Shown one piece after another: positions 6,142-6,142 of a DNA stretch of 6,142 bases. This DNA is from Thermoanaerobaculales bacterium (GTDB lineage Bacteria > Acidobacteriota > Thermoanaerobaculia > Thermoanaerobaculales > Sulfomarinibacteraceae). Location: NCBI GenBank assembly GCA_025456385.1, contig JALOKS010000179.1, forward strand, positions 1 to 6,142, in the 5' to 3' direction. A model generated the notes under the pieces. It saw nothing but the letters and a program-made list of their open reading frames with translations. It searched no databases and was not told where the DNA came from. How positions within the stretch are numbered: the first letter of the stretch is position 1; every line of letters starts with the position of its first letter. Position numbers and translations under genes: made by a program.

Positions 6142-6142
6142 G

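Noticed and set aside
1..6142. CRISPR arrays, tRNA or rRNA genes, insertion sequences
   Set aside because: I found no regularly spaced repeats, tRNA-like cloverleaf, rRNA-like sequence, transposase motifs or flanking inverted repeats on either strand.

Overview
The window is very GC-rich and densely coded, and every supported gene lies on the minus strand. This suggests a high-GC, Gram-negative-type bacterium that uses sigma-54. The style (NtrC-type regulator with a FIS-type HTH, Shine-Dalgarno sites, strong third-position GC) would fit a group such as Acidobacteriota or Myxococcota, but the sequence does not fix the phylum.

Read in the direction of transcription (from high to low coordinates), the window opens with the 3' end of a sensor histidine kinase gene (5863-6141, cut by the window edge). 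It overlaps the start of an NtrC-family sigma-54-dependent response regulator (4479-5870). Next comes a short intergenic region (4352-4478). It holds a near-perfect -24/-12 sigma-54 promoter (TGGCACG-N4-TTGCT, 4417-4432). Two GGGAG-N5/6-CTCCC dyads, 21 bp apart, lie upstream of it at the 3' end of the regulator gene. This promoter faces a gene for an unrecognised 254-residue exported or membrane-anchored acidic protein (3587-4351), which ends at a GC-rich hairpin terminator (3534-3559). The simplest reading is a self-contained circuit: sensor kinase, activator, then a sigma-54-driven envelope protein encoded immediately downstream.

After the terminator lies a second unit: a YdfG-like NADP-dependent short-chain dehydrogenase (2708-3484), a patatin-like phospholipase that starts 4 nt after its stop (1879-2703), and an aldehyde dehydrogenase (212-1844). 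The set looks like lipid or aldehyde metabolism: ester hydrolysis, alcohol/carbonyl redox and aldehyde oxidation. The true substrates cannot be read from the sequence. The aldehyde dehydrogenase carries a frameshift at about 455-467, just after its conserved C-terminal motif, so its last ~80 codons continue in another frame. Either it is a recent pseudogene or the base sequence has an error there.

The first 211 bases are non-coding as far as I can see. They contain a small AT-rich island with four TTCGAA palindromes.
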